Below, one piece after another: positions 1 to 8,186 of a stretch of 64,000 nucleotides of DNA. The number at the start of each line of letters is the position of its first letter. The stretch's first letter is position 1. The DNA is from CBDANZ01 sp965197865 (GTDB lineage: Bacteria > Acidobacteriota > Vicinamibacteria > Vicinamibacterales > CAVVIG01): contig CBDANZ010000003.1 of the NCBI GenBank assembly GCA_965197865.1, positions 186,001 to 250,000 of the forward strand, read 5' to 3'. The notes beneath the pieces are model-generated. The model made no database searches, was not told the DNA's origin, and was given only the letters and a program-made list of their open reading frames with translations. A program made the position numbers and the translations under genes.

Positions 1-604
1 CGCTCCAGCCACCAAGCTCCTGGCTCATGCGAAGCGGGAGGGCATCCATCAAATGCGTCCGACCAGTTTTCACGACATGATCGAGTTGGACAACCCCCTG
101 GTCGATCGCTTGACGAAGATGGGTGAGGGCTGGAATCAGGTGATCGGTCGTCTCGAGGTAGGCGCTGACGTGGATGGCGGTGGGGATCACATCGTTGCTG
201 CTCTGGCTCATGTTGACGTGATCGTTGGGATGCACCGTGCGGCCCAGCGTGCACGTCGCCAGGGTGGCAATCACCTCGTTGGCGTTCATGTTGGTGCTGG
301 TGCCGGAGCCGGTCTGAAAGATGTCGAGCGGAAAGTGGGAGTCGTGGGCCCCATCCTGCACTTGCTTGGCGGCGTGTTCTATGGCCCCGGCCATTTTCGC
401 CTCGAGCAGGCCCAAGTCCAGGTTCACGCCGGCAGCGGCGCCTTTGATCATCCCCAGCGCGCGAAGGAAGGCGAGCGGAAATCGCAGCCCGCTAATGGAG
501 AAGTTGTTTACGGCTCGCTGGGTCTGGGCGCCATAGAGCGCATCAGAGGGTACCCGTACCTCGCCCATGCTGTCGTGTTCGATCCGAAAGGTTTCGTCTC
601 CCAT
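1..604 (-). CDS. fumC: Fumarate hydratase class II, N-terminal part (cut by window edge)
   Basis: Catalyses reversible hydration of fumarate to malate in the TCA cycle, in the cytoplasm. Reading the minus strand from the ATG at 604-602 gives MGDETFRIEHDSMGEV, then the class II hallmarks GAQTQRAV, TGSGTSTNMNANEV and NMSQSSNDVIPTA, and KTGRTHLMDA near the edge. About 201 residues are visible of the usual roughly 460, so the C-terminal catalytic loop (SSxMPxKxN) lies outside the window. It diverges from frdA, which starts 145 bases away, so fumarate formation and reduction genes share one intergenic region. No disabling change is seen in the visible part. Confidence 0.95.
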   Translation of the reverse strand, partial: MGDETFRIEHDSMGEVRVPSDALYGAQTQRAVNNFSISGLRFPLAFLRALGMIKGAAAGVNLDLGLLEAKMAGAIEHAAKQVQDGAHDSHFPLDIFQTGSGTSTNMNANEVIATLATCTLGRTVHPNDHVNMSQSSNDVIPTAIHVSAYLETTDHLIPALTHLRQAIDQGVVQLDHVVKTGRTHLMDALPLRMSQELGGWS

Positions 605-749
605 GGCTCTGGTCCTTTCCAGGTATTCTCACTGCCGCAGGCGCTGTCGTCTCGGGCTCATGTCTTGACGCCAACCGGCCCGGCAGCGTACTGTCCCCTG
701 GCTCAAGACGACGGCCCTGAGGCCTGTCGGAATTCTCCGAGAGACTAGC

Positions 750-2492
750 GTGGACACTTTTTCGTGCGACGTACTGATAGTGGGTGGCGGTGGGGCGGGC
801 TTGCGCGCCGCGATCGCGGTGGCGGAAACGCACCCTCAACTGAGCGTCACCGTGATCTCCAAGGTCTACCCCATGCGGAGCCACACCGTGTCGGCAGAAG
901 GGGGCGCGGCGGCAGTCATCAAGTCGGGCGACAGCCTCGACGAGCACGCGTACGACACGATTTCTGGAGGCGACTGGCTCTGCGATCAGGACGGCGTCGA
1001 GGCATTTGTCCGCGAGGCTCCCGCTGAAATGTTGCAGTTGGAGCACTGGGGCTGCCCGTGGAGTCGGGAACCGGATGGCCACGTAGCCGTGCGCCCGTTC
1101 GGCGGCATGAAAGTCCAGCGCACCTGGTTCGCCGCCGACAAGACCGGCTTTCACATGCTCCATACGCTCTTCCAGACCAGCCTGAAGTACAACGGCATCC
1201 GACGGCACGACGAATGTTTCGTGACCAAGCTGCTCGTCGAGAACGGTCGCTGTCAAGGTGTGGTGGCCATCGAGCTGGCCACTGGCAAGATTCAGGCGAT
1301 CACCGCCAAGGCCGTCATCCTGTGTACAGGAGGCTGCGGCAAGATCTTCCCCTTCACCACCAACGCCAGCATCAAGAACGGCGACGGGATGGCGCTGGCC
1401 TACCGCGCGGGCGTGGCCCTCAAGGACATGGAGTTCGTCCAGTACCATCCCACAGGGCTGCCCTTCACCGGGATTCTGATTACCGAGGCGACCCGCGCCG
1501 AAGGCGGGTGGATGCTCAACAAGGATGGGTACCGGTACCTCCAGGACTACGACCTCGGGAAGCCTGAAGCCAAGCCGGTCCTGCGCTCCATGGAGCTCGG
1601 TCCGCGCGACAGGCTCTCGCAGGCCTTCACGAAGGAACTGGAGAAGGAGCGCACGATCAAGGGTCCCCACGGCGATTATGTTCACCTGGACATCCGGCAC
1701 CTGGGCGAGGAAGTGATCGACAGGAAGCTCCCCTTCGTCCGTGAATTATGCCTGCGGTACGCGGGCCTCGACCCGGTCAAGCAAATGATTCCGGTGCGGC
1801 CGGTCGTGCATTACATGATGGGCGGCATTCATACGGACATCCATGCGGCCACACCTATGCCTGGCCTGTATGCCGCCGGGGAAGCCGCGTGCGTGAGCAT
1901 CAATGGAGCAAATCGGCTGGGATCCAATTCGCTGACCGAGTTGCTGGTGTTCGGCGCGCGGGCGGGCAAAGCGGCGGCGGTCTTTGCGGCGGATCAGGAA
2001 GAAGCGAATCCGTTCATCCTCGTCCAGGCGCACGATGAGCAGCGGCGGCTGGAGGAGGAGTTCTTGGGCAAGAGGGACGGAACGGAACGGATTGCGACCC
2101 TGCGCCTGGAGATGCAGGAGGCCATGGAGCTGAGCGCGGGCATCTATCGCAACGCGAGCGCGCTGCGACAGGCGGAGGCCAAGCTCCAGCGGCTGCGGGA
2201 ACGATCTCGCAACCTTACGCTCGACGACCGCAGCTACACGTTCAACACCGAGCTGACCGCGGCGCTGGAACTCTCTTACATGTTAGATCTGGCCCAGGTG
2301 ATCGTCTCCTCCGCCCTTCGCCGCCAGGAGTCGCGCGGGTCCCATCAGCGCACGGACTATCCGGGGAGGGACGACCGGCAGTTCCTGGCACACTCGCTGG
2401 CCTACCGGGCCAGGGACGGTTCGCCAGAGATTCAGTACTTGCCGGTCACGATCACGCGTTGGCCGCCTGGCCAGCGCGTCTACGGGAGATAG
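750..2492 (+). CDS. frdA: Fumarate reductase flavoprotein subunit
   Basis: Catalytic FAD subunit of quinol:fumarate reductase, which reduces fumarate to succinate on the cytoplasmic face of the membrane. The 580-residue product follows E. coli-type FrdA closely. It has the dinucleotide fold GGGGAGLRAAI at about 12-22, the covalent-flavin segment MRSHTVSAEGG with His45, the active-site segment QYHPTGL, and NRLGSNSLTELLVFG. The GTG start at 750 is chosen because the second residue onward (DTFSCDVLIVGG) aligns with the FrdA N-terminus. It is the first gene of frdABCD, with 6 bases to frdB. A succinate dehydrogenase role is possible in vivo, but similarity and the two-subunit anchor favour the Frd type. 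Confidence 0.95.
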   Translation: MDTFSCDVLIVGGGGAGLRAAIAVAETHPQLSVTVISKVYPMRSHTVSAEGGAAAVIKSGDSLDEHAYDTISGGDWLCDQDGVEAFVREAPAEMLQLEHWGCPWSREPDGHVAVRPFGGMKVQRTWFAADKTGFHMLHTLFQTSLKYNGIRRHDECFVTKLLVENGRCQGVVAIELATGKIQAITAKAVILCTGGCGKIFPFTTNASIKNGDGMALAYRAGVALKDMEFVQYHPTGLPFTGILITEATRAEGGWMLNKDGYRYLQDYDLGKPEAKPVLRSMELGPRDRLSQAFTKELEKERTIKGPHGDYVHLDIRHLGEEVIDRKLPFVRELCLRYAGLDPVKQMIPVRPVVHYMMGGIHTDIHAATPMPGLYAAGEAACVSINGANRLGSNSLTELLVFGARAGKAAAVFAADQEEANPFILVQAHDEQRRLEEEFLGKRDGTERIATLRLEMQEAMELSAGIYRNASALRQAEAKLQRLRERSRNLTLDDRSYTFNTELTAALELSYMLDLAQVIVSSALRRQESRGSHQRTDYPGRDDRQFLAHSLAYRARDGSPEIQYLPVTITRWPPGQRVYGR

Positions 2493-2498
2493 CGCCAC

Positions 2499-3242
2499 AT
2501 GCCGCCGACTGTCACGCTGGACGTCACTCGGTACCGACCCGAACGGGACGACAAACCGACCTCCCAAACCTACGAAGTGCCGTTTCGGGACGACTGGGTT
2601 GTGCTCGACGCGCTCAACTACATCAAGGATCAGGTGGACGGGTCTCTCTCGTTCCGCTGGTCGTGCCGAATGGGCGTGTGCGGGAGCTGCGGGATGATGG
2701 TCGACGGCCGGGCGAAGCTGACGTGCGCGACGTTTCTGTCGGAACATCTGCCGGGTCCCATCCGCGTGGAGCCGCTGAACTACTTCCCCATCATGCGCGA
2801 TCTGGTCGTGGACATTACCGACTTCCTCAAGAAACTCACGAAGGTGAAACCCTGGATCATCCGCGACCGGGTGGAGCCGCTCGAGGAAGGCGAGTATCGC
2901 CAGACTCCAGAAGAGCTGGAAGTCTATAAGCAGTTCAGCCAGTGCATCAATTGCATGCTCTGCTATGCCGCGTGTCCGGTCGTGGGCTTGGAGCCCGGGT
3001 TCGTTGGACCGGCTGCTATCGCCCTGGCTCAGCGCTACAACCTCGACTCGCGGGACGAAGGCAAGGCGGAACGATTGAAGATTCTCTCCGACCACGCCGG
3101 CATCTGGGGGTGCACCTTCGTCGGAGAGTGCACGCAAGTGTGCCCCAAACACGTCGATCCGGCTGGCGCCATCCAGCAGTTCAAGCTGACGGGCGCGCTG
3201 GACACGCTCCGGTCGTTTCTGCTGCCGTGGGGGAACCGATGA
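2499..3242 (+). CDS. frdB: Fumarate reductase iron-sulfur subunit
   Basis: Electron-transfer subunit linking the membrane quinol site to FrdA. The 247-residue protein has an N-terminal ferredoxin domain with the [2Fe-2S] ligands CRMGVCGSCGMM and a later Cys (KLTC). The C-terminal domain has CINCMLCYAACP and CTFVGECTQVCP, which supply the [4Fe-4S] and [3Fe-4S] ligands. Length and spacing match bacterial FrdB. A good ribosome-binding site (GGGAGAT) lies just upstream of ATG 2499. The stop overlaps the frdC start in an ATGA arrangement, indicating translational coupling. Confidence 0.96.
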   Translation: MPPTVTLDVTRYRPERDDKPTSQTYEVPFRDDWVVLDALNYIKDQVDGSLSFRWSCRMGVCGSCGMMVDGRAKLTCATFLSEHLPGPIRVEPLNYFPIMRDLVVDITDFLKKLTKVKPWIIRDRVEPLEEGEYRQTPEELEVYKQFSQCINCMLCYAACPVVGLEPGFVGPAAIALAQRYNLDSRDEGKAERLKILSDHAGIWGCTFVGECTQVCPKHVDPAGAIQQFKLTGALDTLRSFLLPWGNR

Positions 3243-3655
3243 GCGACCTCTCGCACTACACCCCGTATCACCCCAAATGGTACCGCCGCCGGATGCCGGT
3301 GTTGTGGTGGTTGACAAGCCGCGCCTATACGAAATTCTTCCTGCGTGAGATCACGAGCGTCTTTGTCGCGTTCTTCGCGATCCTGTACTTGTGCCAGCTC
3401 CAGGCCCTTGCCGAAGGTCCCGGCGCGTACGCGCAGTTCGTCGCACGGCTCGGGACGCCACTGTTGCTGACTCTGAATACCGTCGCGCTCGGCTTCGTGC
3501 TTTACCATACGATCACCTGGTTCAACGCAGCGCCGGCGGCCGTGGTCGCGCGCGTCGGCGGAAAGAAGGTGCCTCCCGCGATCATCATCGGCTCGCAATA
3601 CGTCGCCTGGGCGCTCTTTTCGGGGATCGTCGTCTGGATCTTGACGCGAGGGTGA
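3239..3655 (+). CDS. frdC: Fumarate reductase membrane anchor subunit C
   Basis: One of two hydrophobic anchors that bind FrdAB to the membrane and form the quinol site. The 138-residue product starts MSDLSHYTPYHPKWY and has three hydrophobic spans, roughly residues 30-50, 62-87 and 110-132. The start at 3239 overlaps the frdB stop by four bases and is preceded by a GGGGGA ribosome-binding site. Separate C and D anchors, rather than one long dihaem cytochrome b, place the enzyme in the haem-free Frd class of E. coli type. Confidence 0.93.
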   Translation: MSDLSHYTPYHPKWYRRRMPVLWWLTSRAYTKFFLREITSVFVAFFAILYLCQLQALAEGPGAYAQFVARLGTPLLLTLNTVALGFVLYHTITWFNAAPAAVVARVGGKKVPPAIIIGSQYVAWALFSGIVVWILTRG

Positions 3656-3656
3656 C

Positions 3657-4007
3657 GTGACCGATCGATTCACACCGTTCATGTGGACGTTGTTCAGCGC
3701 AGGTGGAGTGGTCGCCGCGCTCCTGTTTCCGGTTCACCTGTTCTTGAACGGGCTCGCCTTTCCCCTGGGTTGGGTGGACGCGCCGAGCTACGATGTCCTT
3801 CGGGGCCTCGTGCAGCATCCGGTGACGCGGCTCTATCTTTTCGTCTTGATCTCGCTGCCGCTGTTTCACTGGGCTCACCGCTTCCGGTACATGCTCTACG
3901 ACTGTCTGCAGCTGTACCATTTGACGGTCGTCATCGCCGTCCTGTGCTACGGCGCGGCGCTCGGCGCGAGTGCAATCGCCGCTTATACGTTGTGGAGTTT
4001 GGGGTAG
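3657..4007 (+). CDS. frdD: Fumarate reductase membrane anchor subunit D
   Basis: Second membrane anchor of the quinol:fumarate reductase. The 116-residue product begins at GTG 3657, one base after the frdC stop. It has three hydrophobic spans, at about 10-32, 60-78 and 88-112. The segment FHWAHRFRYMLYDCLQ resembles the His/Arg-containing FrdD region between helices 2 and 3. It is the last gene of the operon. No clear terminator hairpin is visible before the convergent HD-GYP remnant at 4039. Confidence 0.9.
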   Translation: MTDRFTPFMWTLFSAGGVVAALLFPVHLFLNGLAFPLGWVDAPSYDVLRGLVQHPVTRLYLFVLISLPLFHWAHRFRYMLYDCLQLYHLTVVIAVLCYGAALGASAIAAYTLWSLG

Positions 4008-4038
4008 GGCGAAAGCGTCTCGGAAGTGGACCTTGCTC

Positions 4039-5143
4039 TTATACCGCCGGCAGGATGTAGTCCATCACCTCGATGCCGTAGTCTCTTGGGTTGACCGTCT
4101 CAGCGATGTGTAGTTGGTCGCCCGCCTCCGCCCCTCGGGCAAGGTCCACAGCCTCGCCTTTCGCCGCCTTCCCCGCAGGGTCGAGAATGAGCCGCACCTG
4201 CGGCAAGTGGCGAAGCTCGGTCCGGATTGCTCCCGCGACGACGATCGCGACCGAGCCGTCGGACACATGAAATATTTCAGCAGATTGTAATCGTGATCCT
4301 GGCGCTGCACGTGGAACAGGATGGCAAGGGCCTTCTGCGGAGAAACCGCGGCCCGATACGGCCGGTCGGTCGTCATCGCATCGTAGCGGTCGACGATCGA
4401 GACAATTCGGCTGAACAGCCCCTTCGTTCGACTGGCGGCCGGCCTCGGGTACCCGGTGTCGTCGACGTTGACGTCATGCTCGAAGGCCGTCAGAGCGATG
4501 TCAATGGTCTCGGCCGAAACCCCGAGCTTGCGGGCCACCGAGATGAATCCCTCGACGGTGTGCCCTTCCATGGTTCGGCGCTCTTCGGGTGTCAGACGCC
4601 CGGGCTTGGTCAAAATGTCCTTCGGAATACACAACTTGCCGAGATCGTGGAACATGCCGGCCTGTCCGACCGTGTACAACTGCTGACGCGTCAGACCGAC
4701 GTGGCGCCCAAGGGCAATCGTTTGGACGCTCACGTTGACGGAATGGTTGAACGTATACTCGTCGTAGTTCTTCAGGGTCGCCAGATTGAGAAGGATGCTT
4801 GGATCGCCGTCCATGGAGTCGATCATCCCCTGGACGACGCGCTTGACGCGTCGGGCGCTGATGCGGTCGACCGAGCAAAGCTCATGAAAGATGCTGCGGA
4901 CGGCGTCAATTGAACGCATGTAAATGCGTCTGGCCGTCTGCTCGGGGGACAGTTCCTCAGCCAGCTCCTCGTCCTCCTTGACTGGCTTGCTCTGACGTGC
5001 GTGATCCCGCGCACCGCAAGCTCTCGAGCCAGCTCCGGTGAGCCGCGGTGTTGGTCTGCCGTTTCATGGAGAAGCCGGACGAACAGCTCGACCTCCGGTG
5101 GAGTCACGTCGTCTTCCAGCGCGAAGGCTGAAGAGTCGCACCG
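4039..5143 (-). pseudogene. HD-GYP domain protein, frameshifted and N-terminally truncated
   Basis: HD-GYP proteins are cyclic-di-GMP phosphodiesterases or related signalling hydrolases. Three reading frames must be joined. Near 5128-4990 is LEDDVTPPEVELFVRLLHE, ending RGITHVRA. Frame two (about 4990-4266) carries ARRIYMRSIDAVRSIFHELC, KNYDEYTFNHSVNVS, the HD motif GMFHDLGK, GHTVEGF and a degenerate GYP motif (EHDVNVDDTGYP). Frame three (4266-4039) carries VAIVVAGAIRTEL through DYILPAV. The frame changes fall near 4990 and 4266. The N-terminal 100 or so residues seen in acidobacterial relatives are missing, and the gene abuts a glgE fragment. Most likely a pseudogene; sequencing error would have to strike twice. 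Confidence 0.75.
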
Positions 5144-5651
5144 GATCCGAGGCGGCCTCGTGCATCTGCTGCAGAAGCGCGTCGACGTCGCACCGCGCGT
5201 CGCCTCGGACATTCCTTGCCACTCGAGCGACCAAGGCGAGGCCCTCGGCGATTTCACTGGAGACGTCCGCCTGCGCGGCCCGGACACGCTTGCCGAGCTC
5301 CTCGACCCAGGTCGCGTAGGGATCTTTCCACGCGACGACGCGGTAGTGGTGACGACCGACCCGCTCGAGTGGAATCTCTGCTCTCCACAAATCCAAGCCC
5401 GGGTTGAACAGCGTCATCGGTGCTTCATGGAAGGTGGTCTCGTGCGGCACCCGCCACCGGAGCGCCGCCCGGAGGCGCTCGTGACCGTGCCTGAACACAG
5501 AGGCCTCGACGGCGAAGTTCTCGCTCACTAGGGCCTTGGCCGCGAATCGTCCTGCTTCGATCGACGGCCGGACGGCTTCGATCACCACCTGTTCGTAGGG
5601 TCGGAGGCTTCCCGTCGCCCTGCTTCTGGGCGTTCGTCTCTCCTTCGTCAT
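5144..5651 (-). pseudogene. glgE: Maltosyltransferase GlgE, N-terminal fragment only
   Basis: GlgE transfers maltose from maltose-1-phosphate to alpha-1,4-glucans. The fragment starts at ATG 5651, overlapping the otsB stop (TGATG), and reads about 168 residues of the GlgE N-terminal domain. Examples are QVVIEAVRPSIEAGRFAAKA, EASVFRHGHERLRAALRWR, RAEIPLERVGRHHYRVVAWK and YATWVEELGKRVRAAQADV. It then runs out near 5145 into HD-GYP sequence in another frame. The catalytic TIM barrel, about 500 residues, is absent, so it cannot be active. It indicates that a deletion fused the glgE start to the next gene. Confidence 0.75.
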
Positions 5652-6424
5652 CTGGTCAAAGCTCCCCTCGTCGTGGTTGATGCCAGGCGTTCCAGTAGCG
5701 CTCGCACGGCCGCCGGGGCCGGCAGCCGGTAAGACGCCGACGAGGCGCCAGGTCCCACGTGAACCGCCGCACCGGTTGCCGGGAGCGCGGCAAACATGTC
5801 TTCATCGGTCCTGTCGTCGCCAATCGCCAGAACGAGCGCGCTGGCGGGTTCGCGCGCCAGCACGTCTCGGACGATGAGTCCCTTGTGGACATTCACCGGA
5901 CGGATTTCGAGCACGCGGTTGCCTTCGAGCAGCTCCGCCGGCTGATCCCGAAGTCGATTGACCAGTGTCCCCACGAGCTCGGCCACTCGCGTCGCAGCCA
6001 GTGTCGGCTCGACCATGCGATAGTGTCACGCAAGCGAGGCGGTCTTCTCTTCGGTCAGCGCACCTGCCGTGCTGGCCGTGAAGCGATCCAAGATCGTCCG
6101 AACCTCGCTCATCCATTCGCGCGACGGCTGGGCCCGGAGGTCCCACGCGTGCCCCGGCGCGCGCCGGTGCCACAAGCCGTGCTCGGCCCATAGGCCCAGC
6201 GGCAGATCCGCAAACCAGCGCTCCAGCGTCTCGCGCGGTCGACCACTGACGATGTGAACTGAACAGCCTAGCCGGTCGGCGACTCTGCGGAGCAGGTCGA
6301 CGAGCGGACGGTCGGGCGATGCGCGGTTGGGCACGTCGTTGAACGGCACCAGCGTGCCATCGTAGTCCAACAGCACTACCAAGCGCACCGCCGCGCGCAA
6401 GCGATCCACCAGCTCCCGCTCCAT
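5648..6424 (-). pseudogene. otsB: Trehalose-6-phosphate phosphatase with an in-frame TGA
   Basis: OtsB removes phosphate from trehalose-6-phosphate (HAD superfamily). From ATG 6424 the frame reads MERELVDRLRAAVRLVVLLD with motif I DYDGTL, then HIVSGRPRETLERWF, WAEHGLWHRR and EEKTASLA. A TGA follows at 6028-6026. The same frame continues as HYRMVEP, VLEIRPVNVHKG and the motif IV segment GDDRTDEDMF. Families in this position usually have SLAWHYR, so the stop replaces Trp (TGG to TGA). Apart from this codon the length (about 258) and motifs are intact, suggesting recent inactivation. Sec is unlikely because the family residue is Trp. Confidence 0.8.
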
Positions 6425-6525
6425 CGCCAGGAATCCGTCAGTCGACGTCGTATCGATCCACGACCATAAGGTACTCAGCTCCCAAGCCCGTTGCCAAGCA
6501 CGCTGTCTTGCAGGCCACGAACCAG

Positions 6526-7199
6526 CTAGGAGGGAGAGCGTTGGTCCGCTTCGAGCAAGGCGACAGGGCAGGTGGTCAACACGCGCGCCAGGGCAATCCC
6601 TGGACCGCCAGTGACTGTGACGCCGGCGCGTTCCCCAGTGAACAGGTTTCGCCAGCCCGTTCGTGGCAGCGACTCGGGCAATTTCAGAGCTGTCGCGGAC
6701 CAGACGTCGGATCCCGTTCGGAGCCGGAGTCCCGCTCCGACAAACCCCGCGACGAGCCGCGGCGCGATCACGATGAGCACGCTTGATTTCCATTGCCTGG
6801 CGAAGGCGCCCACGTGACCGCTTGCGGGTCCCTCTATCTCGAGCGGCAGGTAGGCGCCTCGCAGAAACAGATCCGGACACTCCCGGCGCATCCCGAGCCC
6901 GCGCACGGTGATGAACAGCTTGATGCGGCCGTCTTCCCAGTGCTCCAGTAACTCGGCAACCATGTTGGGAGGCGGCTCGGAGCCGCCTCCGTCCCGAGCT
7001 CGGGATTGAGCTGGCCGTGGTCGCAGATGTCGTAGCCGTGGGTGCTCACCGGATTCGCCTTCAGGTGGGGCGAGGTGTAGCACTCGGTGACGCCGAGCTG
7101 CGCGAGATATGGTGCCAGATCGCGCGCATCCGCAAACCGGAACCCTTTGTGAAACTGCAGGCGGTACATGCTGACTGGTCTCGGCCGGAGCCCTGGCAT
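6526..7199 (-). pseudogene. treY: Maltooligosyltrehalose synthase TreY with large internal deletion
   Basis: TreY converts the reducing end of maltooligosaccharides to a trehalosyl end. The first about 70 codons (7199 to about 6990) match the family N-terminus: VSMYRLQFHKGFRFADARDL, YLAQLGVTECYTSPHL, STHGYDICDHGQLNPELG. After a frame change the sequence jumps to the family C-terminus: NMVAELLEHWEDGRIKLF, RRECPDLFLRGAYLPLE, VAFARQ-like and WRNLFTGE. Roughly 600-700 residues holding the active site are missing. The junction coincides with a perfect 11-bp-arm palindrome at 6968-6990. It heads the decayed treY-otsB-glgE cluster. Confidence 0.78.
6968..6990. repeat. Perfect palindrome at the treY deletion junction
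   Basis: Arms GGAGGCGGCTC and GAGCCGCCTCC are separated by one base, a 23-bp perfect hairpin. It sits exactly where the N-terminal and C-terminal parts of treY meet. Either the palindrome mediated the deletion or it inserted at the break. Confidence 0.85.
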
Positions 7200-7379
7200 A
7201 TCAAGCGGATCTGATGGCCTCGCGACCGCGCAGTCTCCGGGCGAAGGTCGCCCGATGCGCGCGACTATGAGTATATCCGGCCGACGCGGGAAAAGGCAGG
7301 GGGGACTTCGGAGCGGGCATGCTATTGTGAATCCCCCTCAAAGGTCGCCACCGACCGTGGGGAGGAGCGTGGCACGACC
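7200..7379. other. Intergenic region between treY remnant and 7380 gene
   Basis: Divergent intergenic stretch of 180 bases. No ORF of note and no clear promoter match is seen. A GGGGAGGAG purine run at its right end could be a loosely spaced ribosome-binding site for the 7380 gene. Confidence 0.4.
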
Positions 7380-7928
7380 ATGAAGCGTTTCCTGACGAGC
7401 GCCGTCCTTGTCATCATTGCCGCGGCGTACCTCGTCGGCTACTGGCCCGAGTACCAGCGGCGCCTTGCGGTGGAGAATGAAGTTTCTGCCCTCCGCTTTC
7501 AGATCTCCGAGGCGGAAGGCCGCGTTCGAACCGCCCGTCTGCTGGGCGAACTGCTCAACGTGATTGACGCCGTGGCGAGCATGAACTATGGCCAGGCACA
7601 GACGCTCTTGTCGACCTTCTTCGACAAGGTGCGAGCCGAGGCGACCCGTTCTCCCGTCGCGGAGCTCCAGGTGGCGCTGGAAGCAGTCCTCCGGAACCGT
7701 GATGTGGTCACGCGTGCACTCGCGCGGGGCGACCAGGGGGTGCCGGAGACGCTGCGCAAGATGCAGGCCCAGCTGCGCGAGGCGCTCGGCTATCCAGTCC
7801 CTCCTGGAGCGCCGGCGGCGGCAACCGGACTGGCGCCCCTCGCCAATGAATCGGCCCGAAAAGAACAAGGCGTCACGCCTTCAACCCCGTCAGACGCCCG
7901 ACGCCCAGAAACGGCGCCAACGCGATGA
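7380..7928 (+). CDS. Membrane-anchored coiled-coil protein of unknown function
   Basis: I do not recognise a family. The 182-residue product has a hydrophobic N-terminal anchor (about residues 4-22, RFLTSAVLVIIAAAYLVGYW). A heptad-rich helical region follows (about 30-130, including ENEVSALRFQISEAEGRVRT and LRKMQAQLREALG). It ends in a Pro/Ala/Thr-rich tail. Most of the protein would lie on the far side of the membrane as a coiled coil. The last about 25 codons overlap, on the other strand, the end of a transporter-like fragment (7873-8001). The tail may therefore be read-through beyond a lost original end. Confidence 0.6.
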   Translation: MKRFLTSAVLVIIAAAYLVGYWPEYQRRLAVENEVSALRFQISEAEGRVRTARLLGELLNVIDAVASMNYGQAQTLLSTFFDKVRAEATRSPVAELQVALEAVLRNRDVVTRALARGDQGVPETLRKMQAQLREALGYPVPPGAPAAATGLAPLANESARKEQGVTPSTPSDARRPETAPTR

Positions 7929-8001
7929 CGGCCGCGGAGAAACTCAGCAGCGCTTCCATCTTCGCCTCGTCCAGGAGATTCCCCACGGGGAACGCAGCCA
8001 T
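7873..8001 (-). pseudogene. C-terminal fragment of an integral membrane transporter
   Basis: Minus-strand frame from ATG 8001 reads MAAFPVGNLLDEAKMEALLS and then SFSAAVIALAPFLGVGRLTG before a TGA at 7875-7873. The pattern (FTMAxF, acidic turn, D-A-K, long hydrophobic helix) resembles the last helices of NhaA-type Na+/H+ antiporters. Only about 42 residues exist and no upstream part is found. Assignment to NhaA is tentative. Confidence 0.3.
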
Positions 8002-8186
8002 GGTGAAAACGGCGTCAGGTCAAGGACCTGCATTGGTACGCGGCGGCGTCTCTCGGTAGGTGTGCCATCCTGGCGCACAAGCCCCCTGCCTTTGATCCGA
8101 GTCGTCTCGACCGATGACGTTGCCGAGACCGGCTCGGCCGGCCCTACCAGATGTAGCGAAACGGAGGGTGCTATTGCCCGACGCGG

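Noticed and set aside
53..748. 231-codon plus-strand frame
   Set aside because: Its complement reads as fumC with clear motifs.
543..1700. 385-codon minus-strand frame
   Set aside because: Antisense of frdA and overlapping the real fumC start.
5216..5531. Plus-strand frames over the glgE fragment
   Set aside because: They are complements of the GlgE N-terminal coding sequence and show no domain.
6026..6028. Possible selenocysteine TGA in otsB
   Set aside because: The family residue is Trp, not Cys, there is no partner Cys and no SECIS-like hairpin was seen after it.
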